64,000 nt of DNA from Arthrobacter woluwensis (GTDB taxonomy: Bacteria; Actinomycetota; Actinomycetes; Actinomycetales; Micrococcaceae), in assembly GCF_030816155.1 (NCBI RefSeq), contig NZ_JAUSXR010000001.1:2542001-2606000 (forward strand). Direction: 5' to 3'. Position 1 is the stretch's first letter; every line of letters starts with the position of its first letter. The notes under the pieces are model-generated. The model was not told the origin of the DNA. It searched no databases and was given only the letters and a program-made list of their open reading frames with translations. Shown here one piece after another: positions 52,611-61,216 of this stretch. Position numbers and translations under genes: made by a program.

Positions 52611-53831
52611 ATGCCCTCTTCACGCATCTCCCGACGCATCTCCTCCATCGCCGAATCCGCCACCCTCGCCGTGGACGCGAAGGCCAAGGCCCTCAAGGCC
52701 GCGGGCCGTCCGGTGATCGGCTTCGGGGCGGGTGAGCCGGACTTCCCCACCCCCGGGTACATCGTGGAAGCCGCGATCGAGGCCGCGAAGAACCCCGCGT
52801 ACCACCGCTATTCCCCGGCCGGCGGGCTGCCCCAGCTCAAGCAGGCCATCGCGGAGAAGACGCTCCGTGACTCCGGCTACCAGGTGGACGCCTCCCAGGT
52901 CCTGGTGACCAACGGCGGCAAGCAGGCCGTGTACAACGCCTTCGCCACGCTCCTGGATCCGGGCGACGAGGTGATCGTCCCGACCCCGTTCTGGACCACC
53001 TACCCCGAAGCGATCCGGCTGGCCGGCGGCGTGCCCGTGGAGGTCTTCGCCGGACCGGAGCAGGGCTACCTGGTCACCGTGGAGCAGCTCGAAGCCGCCC
53101 TGACGGAGAACACCAAGGTGCTGCTCTTCGTCTCCCCGTCCAACCCCACGGGCGCCGTGTACTCCCCGGAGCAGGTCGCCGAGATCGGCGCCTGGGCCGC
53201 CTCCAAGGGCCTCTGGGTGGTCACGGATGAGATCTACGAGCACCTGACCTACGACGGTGTGCCCTTCACCTCCATCGCGGCCGCCGCTCCGGAGCTCGGC
53301 GACAAGGTCATCATCCTCAACGGTGTGGCCAAGACGTACGCGATGACCGGCTGGCGCGTGGGCTGGATGATCGGCCCGGCCGACGTCATCAAGGCGGCCA
53401 CCAACCTGCAGTCGCACGCGACCAGCAACGTCTCCAACATCATGCAGATCGCCGCGCTGGCCGCCGTCTCCGGACCGCTCACCGCGGTGGACGAGATGAA
53501 GGTCGCCTTCGACCGGCGCCGTCAGGCGATCACGGCGGGCCTCAACGCGATCGACGGCGTGGAGTGCCCGACGCCGAAGGGCGCCTTCTACGCGTATGCG
53601 GACGTCCGCGGGCTGCTGGGGAAGTCGTTCCCGACCGCTGCCGGCGGGACCGCCACGCCGCAGACCAGCGCCGAGCTGGCGGCCCTCATCCTCGATGAGG
53701 TCGAGGTGGCCGTGGTCCCGGGCGAGGCGTTCGGCCCGAGCGGCTACCTCCGTCTGAGCTACGCCCTGGGCGACGACGACCTCGCCGAAGGCGTCCGCCG
53801 CCTGCAGGAGTTCCTCGGCAAGGCCGCCTGA
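52611..53831 (+). CDS. Pyridoxal-phosphate aminotransferase, aspartate aminotransferase type
   Basis: Transfers amino groups between aspartate-like amino acids and 2-oxo acids. The 406-residue class-I enzyme has [12 protein letters not shown] (substrate strand), [10 protein letters not shown], the cofactor lysine K241 in [16 protein letters not shown] and the C-terminal [19 protein letters not shown] precedes the ATG. It is divergent from tRNA-Trp and followed by a perfect terminator, so monocistronic. Aspartate specificity is inferred from family resemblance. Confidence 0.94.
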   Translation: MPSSRISRRISSIAESATLAVDAKAKALKAAGRPVIGFGAGEPDFPTPGYIVEAAIEAAKNPAYHRYSPAGGLPQLKQAIAEKTLRDSGYQVDASQVLVTNGGKQAVYNAFATLLDPGDEVIVPTPFWTTYPEAIRLAGGVPVEVFAGPEQGYLVTVEQLEAALTENTKVLLFVSPSNPTGAVYSPEQVAEIGAWAASKGLWVVTDEIYEHLTYDGVPFTSIAAAAPELGDKVIILNGVAKTYAMTGWRVGWMIGPADVIKAATNLQSHATSNVSNIMQIAALAAVSGPLTAVDEMKVAFDRRRQAITAGLNAIDGVECPTPKGAFYAYADVRGLLGKSFPTAAGGTATPQTSAELAALILDEVEVAVVPGEAFGPSGYLRLSYALGDDDLAEGVRRLQEFLGKAA

Positions 53832-53873
53832 GCCACGCCGGCAGCGCCGCACGGCCGTACCGAGCGGCATCCG

Positions 53874-53910
53874 GAACGCCCCGCACCGTCCAGCACGGTG
53901 CGGGGCGTTC
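53874..53910 (+). terminator. Aminotransferase terminator
   Basis: GAACGCCCCGCACCGT (53874-53889) pairs perfectly over 16 bp with 53895-53910 around CCAGC, 43 bp after the stop. The spacer onward to 54064 shows no further feature. Confidence 0.85.
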
Positions 53911-54064
53911 GTGTCTCCGGGGTCTGTCTCCACGGTCCTGGCTCCCCTGCTTCCTGGCCGGTCGGGTTCCCGGCAGCCGCCGTCCCCGCAGTCCTGGACG
54001 GCAGGGCAATGACCGCGGACTCCGGGTCAAAGACGAACGCCCTCAGCCCGGCACAGTGGAGTTC

Positions 54065-55279
54065 ATGAAACCCACCACCCTTCGACGCGCACCCTTCGCG
54101 ATCCCCGCCCTGGCCCTCGGCATCACCCTGCTGGTGGCCAGCGAATTCCTCCCGGCGAGCGTCCTGCCCCTCATCGCCGCCGACGTGGGGGTCAGCGACG
54201 GCACCGCCGGACTGGCCGTGGCGGCCACGGCCCTGGCCGGCGCGCTGACCGCTCCCAGCCTCGCCAGTCTGGTGCCCCGGGCCGACCGACGGCACCTCCT
54301 GATCGTCCTGCTCGGGATCGGAACGCTGGCCGATGTGCTGGTGGCCCTCGCCCCGTCCTTCCCCGTCCTGCTGCTCGGACGGCTGATCCTGGGCGTCGCG
54401 ATCGCGGGCTACTGGTCCCTGGCGTTCGGGGCCGGTGTCCACGTCCTGCCCTCGCGTGCCGCCCTGGTCTCCACGGCCCTGGCGACCGGCACCAGCGTGG
54501 CGACCATCGCCGCGATGCCGCTCGCCGCCGTCGTCGGGACCGCGCTCGGCTGGCGGCAGGTCTTCTGGGCGGCCGCCGCGGTGGGCGTCCTCGCCACCCT
54601 CACGCTCGCGCTCACGCTGCCGTCCGTGCCGGCGCATCCCTCGGCCGGGTCCGCGATGATGCGCCGGGCTCTTGGGCATCGCCGTCTCATGCTCGGGATC
54701 CTCTGCGTGGGACTGGCCGCCTTCGCGAACTTCACCGCGTACCCGTATATCAGGCTCGCGATCGACTCCGTGGATCCGGGGGCCATGGGCTGGCTCCTGC
54801 TGCTCTGGGGCGTCGGCGGCCTCGTGGGGAATGTCCTGGCGGGCGCCATCTCCCGCCGGCTGCGGCTCGCCGTGTCGCTCGGACCCTTCGTCCTGGCCGC
54901 GTCGCTCCTGCTGGCCTCTCAGAGTGGCACCACGGCCTCCCTGACCGTGGCGAGCCTCGCCTGGGGACTTGGATTCAATCTGGTGCCCGTCACCACTCAG
55001 CTGTGGGTCACCACGGTCGAGCCGGACGACGCCGAGGCCGCGGTCAGCCTCCAGGTCACCGCGTTCCAGGCGGCGATCACGCTGGGCGCCGTCGTGGGCG
55101 GACTGCTGCTGGATCACTCGGGGCTGGCCGCGGTCTTCCTTACCGCGGCGACGGCGGCCGTGCTGGCCGGCGCCGGCTTCGCGATGCTGCCCGCTCAGCC
55201 CGCTGAAGCCCGCCAGCGGCCGGGAGTGGTCCCGCGTTCCGCGGAGAACGCCCGGACGAAGGCGGCGTCGGACGCGTAG
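54065..55279 (+). CDS. MFS transporter, drug-efflux/arabinose-efflux type
   Basis: A 404-residue membrane protein with about 12 hydrophobic segments. It has the MFS motif-A-like loop between TM2 and TM3 (SLVPRADRRHLLIVL) and the motif-C-like TM5 region (ALATGTSVATIAAMPLAAVV). The ATG at 54065 is preferred, since GTGGAG lies just upstream; a GTG at 54056 is possible. Its last 85 bp overlap the convergent AraC gene. The hydrophilic tail of ~30 residues is therefore antisense to that gene. Substrate unknown; the neighbouring regulator may control it. Confidence 0.9.
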   Translation: MKPTTLRRAPFAIPALALGITLLVASEFLPASVLPLIAADVGVSDGTAGLAVAATALAGALTAPSLASLVPRADRRHLLIVLLGIGTLADVLVALAPSFPVLLLGRLILGVAIAGYWSLAFGAGVHVLPSRAALVSTALATGTSVATIAAMPLAAVVGTALGWRQVFWAAAAVGVLATLTLALTLPSVPAHPSAGSAMMRRALGHRRLMLGILCVGLAAFANFTAYPYIRLAIDSVDPGAMGWLLLLWGVGGLVGNVLAGAISRRLRLAVSLGPFVLAASLLLASQSGTTASLTVASLAWGLGFNLVPVTTQLWVTTVEPDDAEAAVSLQVTAFQAAITLGAVVGGLLLDHSGLAAVFLTAATAAVLAGAGFAMLPAQPAEARQRPGVVPRSAENARTKAASDA

Positions 55280-55959
55280 CCGACGCTCGCGGCGATCTGA
55301 CTGATCTGCTGGTCGCCGTGCCGCAGCAGGTGGGCGGCGCGGGCGAGCCGTTCCTGGCGCACGTACTGCATGGGCGTCACGCCGGTCTGGGCGCGGAAGC
55401 GCTCCGCCAGGGCCGAACGGCTCAGGAGCGCCAGCCTGGACAGTTGCAGGAGGGTCCAAGGGTGCCCCGGATCCTGGCGGATGGCGGAGGCGGCCCGGCA
55501 CACGCCGGGGTCCCATTCGCCCACGGATTCCGCCGTGTCCAGGGAGACGAGCATCGCGCCGCCGATCAAGTGCCCGTACCCGCGGTTGAAGTCGCGGACC
55601 GTCGGCTTCCCGCTCAAGGGGCACGCGGCGATGAAATCAGTGACACCGTGGTGCCGGGCATTGAAGTCGGGCACGATCGCGGGCTCCGGCAGGGCGGCGC
55701 CCGTCAGTTCCGCCAGATCGACGTGGAGCACCCGGCTCGGTTCCTTCGCCCGCGCCTGGAAGCGTGCCGCCTGCCGGAGGAACGCGGCCGCAGAAACCGG
55801 GAGCGCGCGCTCCTCGGTGTTCCAGCGGAGCACCACGGTCCCGGAGAGCACCAGAAACCAGACCGAGGGTGAAGTCCACGGAAGGGCTTCACCCTCGGCG
55901 AGGTCGACCACGGTGGAGGCGCTGGCTTCCCACTGTGCTTGAAAGTCCGTCACCTTCAC
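55195..55959 (-). CDS. AraC-family transcriptional regulator
   Basis: The 254-residue product has an N-terminal cupin-like sensor (FLVLSGTVVLRWNTEERALP) and a C-terminal double helix-turn-helix: LLQLSRLALLSRSALAERFR and QISQIAASVGYASDAAFVRA, with the usual RAFSAERGTTPGRWR end. This suits a ligand-responsive regulator, possibly for the convergent exporter whose 3' end it overlaps by 85 bp. Start is GTG at 55959; GTG at 55953 is also possible. Confidence 0.92.
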   Translation of the reverse strand: MKVTDFQAQWEASASTVVDLAEGEALPWTSPSVWFLVLSGTVVLRWNTEERALPVSAAAFLRQAARFQARAKEPSRVLHVDLAELTGAALPEPAIVPDFNARHHGVTDFIAACPLSGKPTVRDFNRGYGHLIGGAMLVSLDTAESVGEWDPGVCRAASAIRQDPGHPWTLLQLSRLALLSRSALAERFRAQTGVTPMQYVRQERLARAAHLLRHGDQQISQIAASVGYASDAAFVRAFSAERGTTPGRWRASAG

Positions 55960-56057
55960 CGGAACGCGTCCAGGGACCCGGTCATTCCTGGGATCCCGCC
56001 GGAAGGCCGGCCGAGAGTCATTCAGCTGAGAGTGCTCCGGCCGGGCCCGGGTTCAGC

Positions 56058-56579
56058 TCACGGCCAGAGGTTGGGGTTCTTGTCCGAGCCGTACCCGCCG
56101 TAGCGCGGACGGCGCTCCAGGTGCAGGTGCGGGCCGGTGGTGTTGCCGGTGTTGCCCGAGTACCCGATGAGCTGGTTGGTGGCGACCCGCTGGCCCTCGC
56201 TCACCACCGAGCGGGAGAGATGGCAATAGCCCCAGTCAGAACCGTCCACATTGTCATTGATGAGGATCATGGTGCCGTAGGCGGAACCCCAATTGGCCCG
56301 GCCGGTGCGCACATCGCCGCCGATGGTCGCGTACACCGGGGTGCCGACGGGGCATCCGATGTCCACGCCCGTGTGATAGCCGGCGGCCCAGGAGCCGGGC
56401 TGACGCCACTGCGCCGTGATCGGGTGGGCGGCGGGGTCCCGCACGGGACGCACGTAGGACGCGGCCTGGGCGGCCGGCGCGCCGGCGATGCCCGCCACGG
56501 TGAGGCCGGCGACGGCGAGGCCGCCTCCGAGAATGCTTCGTCGGCTGGGCAGGATCGATGGTTCCTGACGATCGGTCAT
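56058..56579 (-). CDS. Secreted M23-family zinc metallopeptidase
   Basis: LytM-type endopeptidase acting on peptidoglycan cross-bridges. The 173-residue product has a Tat signal (PSRRSILGGGLAVAGLTVAG, cleavage near AQA). The zinc ligands are present: His69 and Asp73 in HTGVDIG, His120 in YCHLS, and His151/His153 in HLHLE. No extra cell-wall-binding domain exists, so the whole mature protein is the catalytic domain. A direct repeat in its promoter region suggests specific regulation. Confidence 0.92.
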   Translation of the reverse strand: MTDRQEPSILPSRRSILGGGLAVAGLTVAGIAGAPAAQAASYVRPVRDPAAHPITAQWRQPGSWAAGYHTGVDIGCPVGTPVYATIGGDVRTGRANWGSAYGTMILINDNVDGSDWGYCHLSRSVVSEGQRVATNQLIGYSGNTGNTTGPHLHLERRPRYGGYGSDKNPNLWP

Positions 56580-56661
56580 GGCTGATCTCCTGAGTGCTCA
56601 TGGGCTGGCGAGGCGGAAGGGCGCCGTCCGTGGTTTAACACGGCGTCATGATGCCCACGAA

Positions 56662-56692
56662 CAACCTGTCAACACATCGACCAAGCTGTCAA
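56662..56692 (-). promoter_or_regulatory. Direct repeat upstream of the M23 peptidase gene
   Basis: On the minus strand TTGACAGNTTG occurs twice with a 20-bp period (56662-56672 and 56682-56692), about two helical turns apart. Each contains a consensus -35 TTGACA but no -10 fits well. It could be paired activator or repressor sites or alternative -35 elements. Confidence 0.45.
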
Positions 56693-56720
56693 GAGTTGCA
56701 CCGGACCGGTACGGCCGCTC

Positions 56721-56752
56721 GGGGGCATCCTCCCCCAATGGAGGACGCCCCC
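56721..56752 (-). terminator. Terminator of the MacB-like ABC operon
   Basis: GGGGGC-A-TCCTCC (56721-56733) pairs with GGAGGA-C-GCCCCC (56740-56752), a single mismatch, around CCCAAT. It begins 16 bp after the ATPase stop. Confidence 0.8.
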
Positions 56753-56767
56753 GGTCATGGGACGCCA

Positions 56768-57454
56768 TCAGGCCCGCGACGTCTCCTCCTCGCGCAGCGT
56801 GCCCTGCTGGAGGCGGAAACGCCGCTGGGTCTTCTGGGCGAGTCCACGGTCATGCGTGACCACCAGCACCGTGGTCCGGTTCTCACGGCTCAGCGAACTG
56901 AGCAGCTCGACGATGTGCTCCCCCGTCTGCTCATCGAGGTTGCCGGTCGGCTCATCCGCCAGGATCAGCTTGGGTTCGTTGCTCAGTGCCCGCGCGATCG
57001 CCACCCTCTGCTGTTCGCCACCCGAGAGGCGATTGGCGTTCCGGACGTGTTTGTCCGGGTCCAGCTGAACACGCTCCAGCAGCGCCTGGGCGCGGGCTTT
57101 CCGGGCGCTCCGGCCGAGACCCGCGAACTCCATGGGCAGCATGACGTTCTCCAGCGCGGTCAGGTTCGGCACCAGATTGAACTGCTGGAAGACGAACCCG
57201 ATGTCCTTGCGGCGGTACGCGGTGAGCTTCGCGTCCGGCAGGCCGGCCAGGCTCACCCCGTCCACCACCACATCGCCGCTGGTGGGCTTGTCCAGCGCGC
57301 CGAGCAGGGACAGCAGCGTGCTCTTGCCACTGCCGCTCTTACCGACGATCGACGCGAACGCCCCGCGCTCCAGCTGGAAGCTGACGCCGTTGACCGGCTT
57401 GATGGTGCGGTCCCCCGAGCTGAACTGACGGACCAGATCCTTGACTTCGATCAT
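56768..57454 (-). CDS. ABC exporter ATP-binding protein (MacB/LolD type)
   Basis: Energises the adjacent permease. The 228-residue product has Walker A GKSGSGKST (38-46), Q-loop FVFQQFNLVPNLTALENV, signature RLSGGEQQRVAIARAL and Walker B LILADEPTGNLDEQTG, then the H-loop VVTHDRG. Sequence pattern fits the MacB/LolD export class rather than importers. It lies 2 bp after the permease gene, and the two are cotranscribed. Confidence 0.95.
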   Translation of the reverse strand: MIEVKDLVRQFSSGDRTIKPVNGVSFQLERGAFASIVGKSGSGKSTLLSLLGALDKPTSGDVVVDGVSLAGLPDAKLTAYRRKDIGFVFQQFNLVPNLTALENVMLPMEFAGLGRSARKARAQALLERVQLDPDKHVRNANRLSGGEQQRVAIARALSNEPKLILADEPTGNLDEQTGEHIVELLSSLSRENRTTVLVVTHDRGLAQKTQRRFRLQQGTLREEETSRA

Positions 57455-57456
57455 GA

Positions 57457-58866
57457 CTACTCTCCTCGGAGGACTTCGATGGGGCGGATGCGCGCAGTCA
57501 GGAGCGCGGGAACCAGGGCGCCGATGATGGCCACGACGAACACGGCTCCGATGCCCAGGGCGATGACACCCGGGGAGACGCTCGCATTGACGGAGGTCAG
57601 GAGCTGATTAGCGCCTCCCAGGAAGCCGCCTCCCCCGCCGCCCGGACCGAACCCTCCGCCCTGACCACGGCGCCCGGACGCCGCCCCCGCGGTGTTGGAG
57701 CTGACGAGCGCGGACGCGATCCCGCTGCTGGCGAAGGAGGCGATGACACCGCCCACCACGCTGCCGAGCGCCACGAGGACGAGTGCCTCCAGCACGAACT
57801 GCAGACCGATGGTGCGGTTCGGGGCGCCGATCGCCTTCAGGACGCCGATCTCGCGGCGGCGTTCCCGGACGAGCAGCACCATGATGAAGAGGACCACCAG
57901 CCCGGCCGTCGCCAGCGAGGCGATGAAGGCCACCATCGAGATGTTCTTGACGCTGTCCAGCGAGCTCACGGCACTCGCCAGGTTCCGCTGGCCCTGCGTC
58001 ACGTCGGCCTTGCCGGAGCCCAGCGCGGACTGCAGGGCGGTGCGGGTCGAGTCGACGTTCGCCATCGAGTCCACGGTGACGATCATGCTGGACACCTCGC
58101 CCATGGTTCCCGCGAGAGCCTGCGCCTGCGGCAGGGCCAGATAGACCGCGTTGTTCCCGAACTCGGTGCCTGCGTCGAAGAGGCCCGCCACCGTGTAGTT
58201 CTTGCCGTCGATGGTGAAGACCGAACCCGGCTTCAGGCTGTTCTTCGTGGCGAGGGTCGTGCCGACCAGGGCCTTGGTGCTCGCCTTCGTGTAGTCGCCG
58301 AGCCCGCTGCCCTCGGTGATGTTCAGGGCCTTGCCGGAGCTGTCCACTTCGGCGCCGGTGCCGGTGGCCGTGATGGGGAGCTGGAAAGTGCGGTTCTGCG
58401 CGCCGCCGGTTCCCCCGCCGGCGCCGTCCGTGGAGCCGGAGTTGTTGCGCCGTCCCAGGGTGCCGGCGTCGATGGCGGGCTGCAGGCTCGTGGTCACAGC
58501 GGTGCTCTGCCCGCCGGGACCGCCGAAGCCCGGCTCCTGCGTGGCGGACGACGACGAGCTCTCCGTGCGCAGGCGCAGGGCCTTCGTCGACACGACCGAC
58601 TGCACATGCGGCACCGCGGCGGCCGTCTTCGCCTCGGCCTCGGTCAGCGGTTCCCCGCCGCCGTCGAAACCCTGACCGCCCGCGGGATTGACCGTCAGGA
58701 CGGTCCCCACGGAGGCATTCAGCTCCTGGACTTTGGCCCCGACCGCCTGGTTGGCCACGAGCATGGCCAGCGCCAGGCCGATGGCGACCGCCAGGACGGC
58801 CACCACCGCCGTCGTTCTGATGGTGTTGCGGAAGGCATTGCCTACGCTCCGGGCAAGGACGTTCAC
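57457..58866 (-). CDS. ABC exporter permease with MacB/FtsX fold
   Basis: The 469-residue product has one N-terminal membrane span (residues ~15-40), a large extracytoplasmic domain, and three C-terminal spans with the FtsX motif RERRREIGVLKAIGAPNRTI. The first half of the outer domain is Gly/Ser/Thr-rich and disordered (residues ~70-180). A Gly-rich run (RRGQGGGFGPGGGGGGF) lies in the third outside loop. It pairs with the downstream ATPase; cargo could be a lipid, peptide or drug. SD sequence is upstream of the GTG/ATG at 58866. Confidence 0.92.
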   Translation of the reverse strand: MNVLARSVGNAFRNTIRTTAVVAVLAVAIGLALAMLVANQAVGAKVQELNASVGTVLTVNPAGGQGFDGGGEPLTEAEAKTAAAVPHVQSVVSTKALRLRTESSSSSATQEPGFGGPGGQSTAVTTSLQPAIDAGTLGRRNNSGSTDGAGGGTGGAQNRTFQLPITATGTGAEVDSSGKALNITEGSGLGDYTKASTKALVGTTLATKNSLKPGSVFTIDGKNYTVAGLFDAGTEFGNNAVYLALPQAQALAGTMGEVSSMIVTVDSMANVDSTRTALQSALGSGKADVTQGQRNLASAVSSLDSVKNISMVAFIASLATAGLVVLFIMVLLVRERRREIGVLKAIGAPNRTIGLQFVLEALVLVALGSVVGGVIASFASSGIASALVSSNTAGAASGRRGQGGGFGPGGGGGGFLGGANQLLTSVNASVSPGVIALGIGAVFVVAIIGALVPALLTARIRPIEVLRGE

Positions 58867-58976
58867 GGTTCTCCTCGGGAAAAGTCCGCCGGTCGCGGAC
58901 TGCTCCCCTCAGAGTGCGCAGTCCCGCTGTGTGAGGAGACGGCCCAGGCTATGCGCGGGCTGTGAGAACGATCGTG

Positions 58977-58994
58977 CTGGCCGGGAGCGGCCAG
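58977..58994 (-). terminator. Short hairpin after the response regulator
   Basis: CTGGCCG (58977-58983) pairs with CGGCCAG (58988-58994), GGAG loop, 28 bp past the regulator stop. No U-tract; a weak terminator call. Confidence 0.45.
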
Positions 58995-59021
58995 GTCTGG
59001 ACCAGGCAGGTCTGAAGAAGC

Positions 59022-59717
59022 TCAGAGAAGGCGCCGCTCGGCCGCCCAGCGGCTCAGCTCATAGCGGTTGGAGAGCTGCAGTTTGCGGAGCACGGCGGAG
59101 ACGTGGGTCTCCACGGTCTTGATGGAGATGAAGAGCTCCTTCGCCACCTCCTTGTAGCTGTAGCCGCGTGCGATCAGACGCATGACTTCGAGTTCACGCG
59201 CCGAGAGGCGATCCAGCTCGTCGTCCGCGATGTCCTCCACCGCGGTCCCGAAGGCGTCCAGCACGAAGCCCGCCAGCCGCGGGGAGAAGACCGCATCGCC
59301 GCCGGCGACCCGGTGCACGGCCGCCGTGATCTCCTCCCCGGAGATCGTTTTGGTCACGTACCCGCGAGCGCCCGCCCGGATGACGGACACGACGTCGGAC
59401 GCGGCGTCGGAGACGCTCAGGGCGAGGAAACGGACCTGGCCCAGGAGGGCGGCGCAGCGGTTGATCACCTCACGGCCGCCCCCGCCCAGACCTCCGGGCA
59501 GGTGGACGTCCAGGAGCACGACGTCGGGAACCTCGTGGGTGATCACCTCGACGGCCTGATCCACGGAGCCGGCCTGGCCCACCACCTCGATCGTGTCCCC
59601 GAGATCCGCCCGCAGGCCCGACCGGAAGATGGCGTGGTCATCCACGATCACCACGCGGGTGGTGGCGCGGGTATCCGCGGTCGTGCGGGCATCCGCGGCG
59701 GGGCTCTGGTCGGTCAT
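59022..59717 (-). CDS. NarL/LuxR-type response regulator
   Basis: The 231-residue product has a receiver domain with the acidic pair Asp26-Asp27, phospho-acceptor Asp70 in VVLLDVHLPGG and the conserved Lys in YVTKT, and a LuxR HTH (LSARELEVMRLIARGYSYKE with KTVETHVSAVLRKLQL). The ATG at 59717 overlaps the kinase stop by 4 bp (ATGA), proving a two-component pair. A ~20-residue Thr/Ala-rich N-terminus precedes the receiver. A plausible target is the phased TCAGGG repeats at 61143. Confidence 0.96.
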   Translation of the reverse strand: MTDQSPAADARTTADTRATTRVVIVDDHAIFRSGLRADLGDTIEVVGQAGSVDQAVEVITHEVPDVVLLDVHLPGGLGGGGREVINRCAALLGQVRFLALSVSDAASDVVSVIRAGARGYVTKTISGEEITAAVHRVAGGDAVFSPRLAGFVLDAFGTAVEDIADDELDRLSARELEVMRLIARGYSYKEVAKELFISIKTVETHVSAVLRKLQLSNRYELSRWAAERRLL

Positions 59718-61099
59718 GCGTCGTCTCCATTCCGTGGCTGTGGTTTCCGTGCGTCCGGTTTCCGGGAGTCCGTGTCGTCGTGGTCGTGCGCCGCCGCCGG
59801 AAGGCTGAGGCGGACCTCCGTGCCGTCCTCGTCGCTGAGGATCACGGCGGTGCCGCCGTGGCGCTGCATGCGGCCGATGATCGACTCCCGCACGCCCATG
59901 CGGTCCTCGGGCACGGCGTCCACGTCGAAGCCCGGGCCGCGGTCCTTGATGAAGACGTCCGCCCCGCGCTCCGAGCATTCGAGGTAGACGGACACCGCTC
60001 CGCCGCCGTGCCGGACGGCGTTCAGCATCGCTTCGCGCGCCGCCTGGACGAGGGCTTCGTGGCGTTCGCTCATGTCCGCGTCGCCCACGCTGACGACGTC
60101 GACGGCGTGGCCGTGCGTGTCCTCCACCTCCGCGGCGGCCGCCTTGATCCGCTCGGCGAGCAGGCCGGCGTCGCGGTTGGTGTCCCCGAAGAGCCAGGTG
60201 CGCAGTTCGCGCTCCTGGGCACGGGCGAGGCGCACGACGTCCTGCTCGGACCCGGCGCGGCGCTGGATGAGCGCGAGCGTCTGGAGGACCGAGTCGTGCA
60301 GATGGGCCGCGATCTCGGCGCGTTCGGTCTCGCGGATGCGCCCGGCGCGTTCGGCTTCGAAGTCCTTCCAGAACTTCAGCCCCCACGGCAGCAGCACGAG
60401 CCCCACCCCGCCCAGCACCGTGACCGAGGCCAGAAGCGCCAGCCAGGTCTGTTCCCACGAACCCGCACCGGACACCATGACCAGCACCCCGGCCATCACG
60501 AGGGCCAGTCCGGCCAGGAGCCGTACCCAGCCCCCGGCCTGATTCGCCCGGGTCCGGTCCACGAGATGAGCCCGGCGGGTCTCATCGAGCTGCATCCAGG
60601 CGATGGCCGCGCCACCCAGGATCGCCGCCACGGGGATGAGGGTGCCGAGAGGGACGTCGACCCCCAGCTGCCGTGCGACGAGGATCGCGGCGAGCAGGAG
60701 CAAGCCCGCTCCCAGCAGCACCTCCTTGCCGTACGGGATGGACCGGCCCTTCCCGTCGCGCGTGCGCAGCCACGGCGGACCCGCGGGCCGCCCTGCGGTC
60801 TGCGCACCGGCGTCCTCCGCGGGACCCGGTTCCGCGCCGCTCACGGCGGGGGCGATCGGCGACGCCGGGCGGGCAGCCTTCCGCTGGGCGTCCTCGTCCG
60901 CCGTCGGGACCATGGTCCAGAGCCAGCCGTAGAAGACCAGACCCGCGCCGCCCGCGAACGCCGCGATGATCATCCCGAGCCGCACGAACTTCACGGGCCA
61001 CCCCAGATGCGCGGCCAGCCCGCTGCACACACCGGCGATCATCCGATCGCCACTGCGGACCAGGGGCGGGCGCTGGGCGGCTGTCGTCATGTCGTCCAT
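59714..61099 (-). CDS. Sensor histidine kinase with N-terminal PspC domain
   Basis: The 461-residue product opens with a PspC domain (RSGDRMIAGVCSGLAAHLG, 15-65) and its membrane span, then four further membrane spans in two hairpins (about 127-170 and 191-240). The HisKA_3 box AHLHDSVLQTLALIQR carries the phospho-His (His268), and the ATPase domain has AAREAMLNAVRHGG and DRGPGFD. Such kinases sense envelope stress. The gene is divergent from a PspC operon. A second ATG at 61090 is also a possible start. Confidence 0.94.
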   Translation of the reverse strand: MDDMTTAAQRPPLVRSGDRMIAGVCSGLAAHLGWPVKFVRLGMIIAAFAGGAGLVFYGWLWTMVPTADEDAQRKAARPASPIAPAVSGAEPGPAEDAGAQTAGRPAGPPWLRTRDGKGRSIPYGKEVLLGAGLLLLAAILVARQLGVDVPLGTLIPVAAILGGAAIAWMQLDETRRAHLVDRTRANQAGGWVRLLAGLALVMAGVLVMVSGAGSWEQTWLALLASVTVLGGVGLVLLPWGLKFWKDFEAERAGRIRETERAEIAAHLHDSVLQTLALIQRRAGSEQDVVRLARAQERELRTWLFGDTNRDAGLLAERIKAAAAEVEDTHGHAVDVVSVGDADMSERHEALVQAAREAMLNAVRHGGGAVSVYLECSERGADVFIKDRGPGFDVDAVPEDRMGVRESIIGRMQRHGGTAVILSDEDGTEVRLSLPAAAHDHDDTDSRKPDARKPQPRNGDDA

Positions 61100-61142
61100 C
61101 CAACCACGGAACAGGGTCTCCCCGGCCGGGCGGACTGGGATC

Positions 61143-61170
61143 TCAGGGCAGTCTCAGGGACGCTTCAGGG
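61143..61170 (+). promoter_or_regulatory. Three phased TCAGGG direct repeats in the divergent promoter
   Basis: TCAGGG occurs at 61143-61148, 61154-61159 and 61165-61170, each exactly 11 bp apart, so all face the same side of DNA. They lie between the divergent kinase and PspC genes. This fits an operator for the encoded NarL-type regulator (inference). Confidence 0.6.
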
Positions 61171-61216
61171 TATCCCCCAGTAGAGGGGCGGGGCTCCGGG
61201 ACGAGAGGATCGAACC

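Noticed and set aside
53759..55624. 621-codon minus-strand frame
   Set aside because: Runs opposite the MFS gene with repetitive Arg/Gly composition and no recognisable domain.
55984..56052. CCGGCCG/CGGCCGG pairing downstream of the M23 gene as a terminator
   Set aside because: Only 7 bp with a loop of more than 20 nt and no T-tract; too weak to call.
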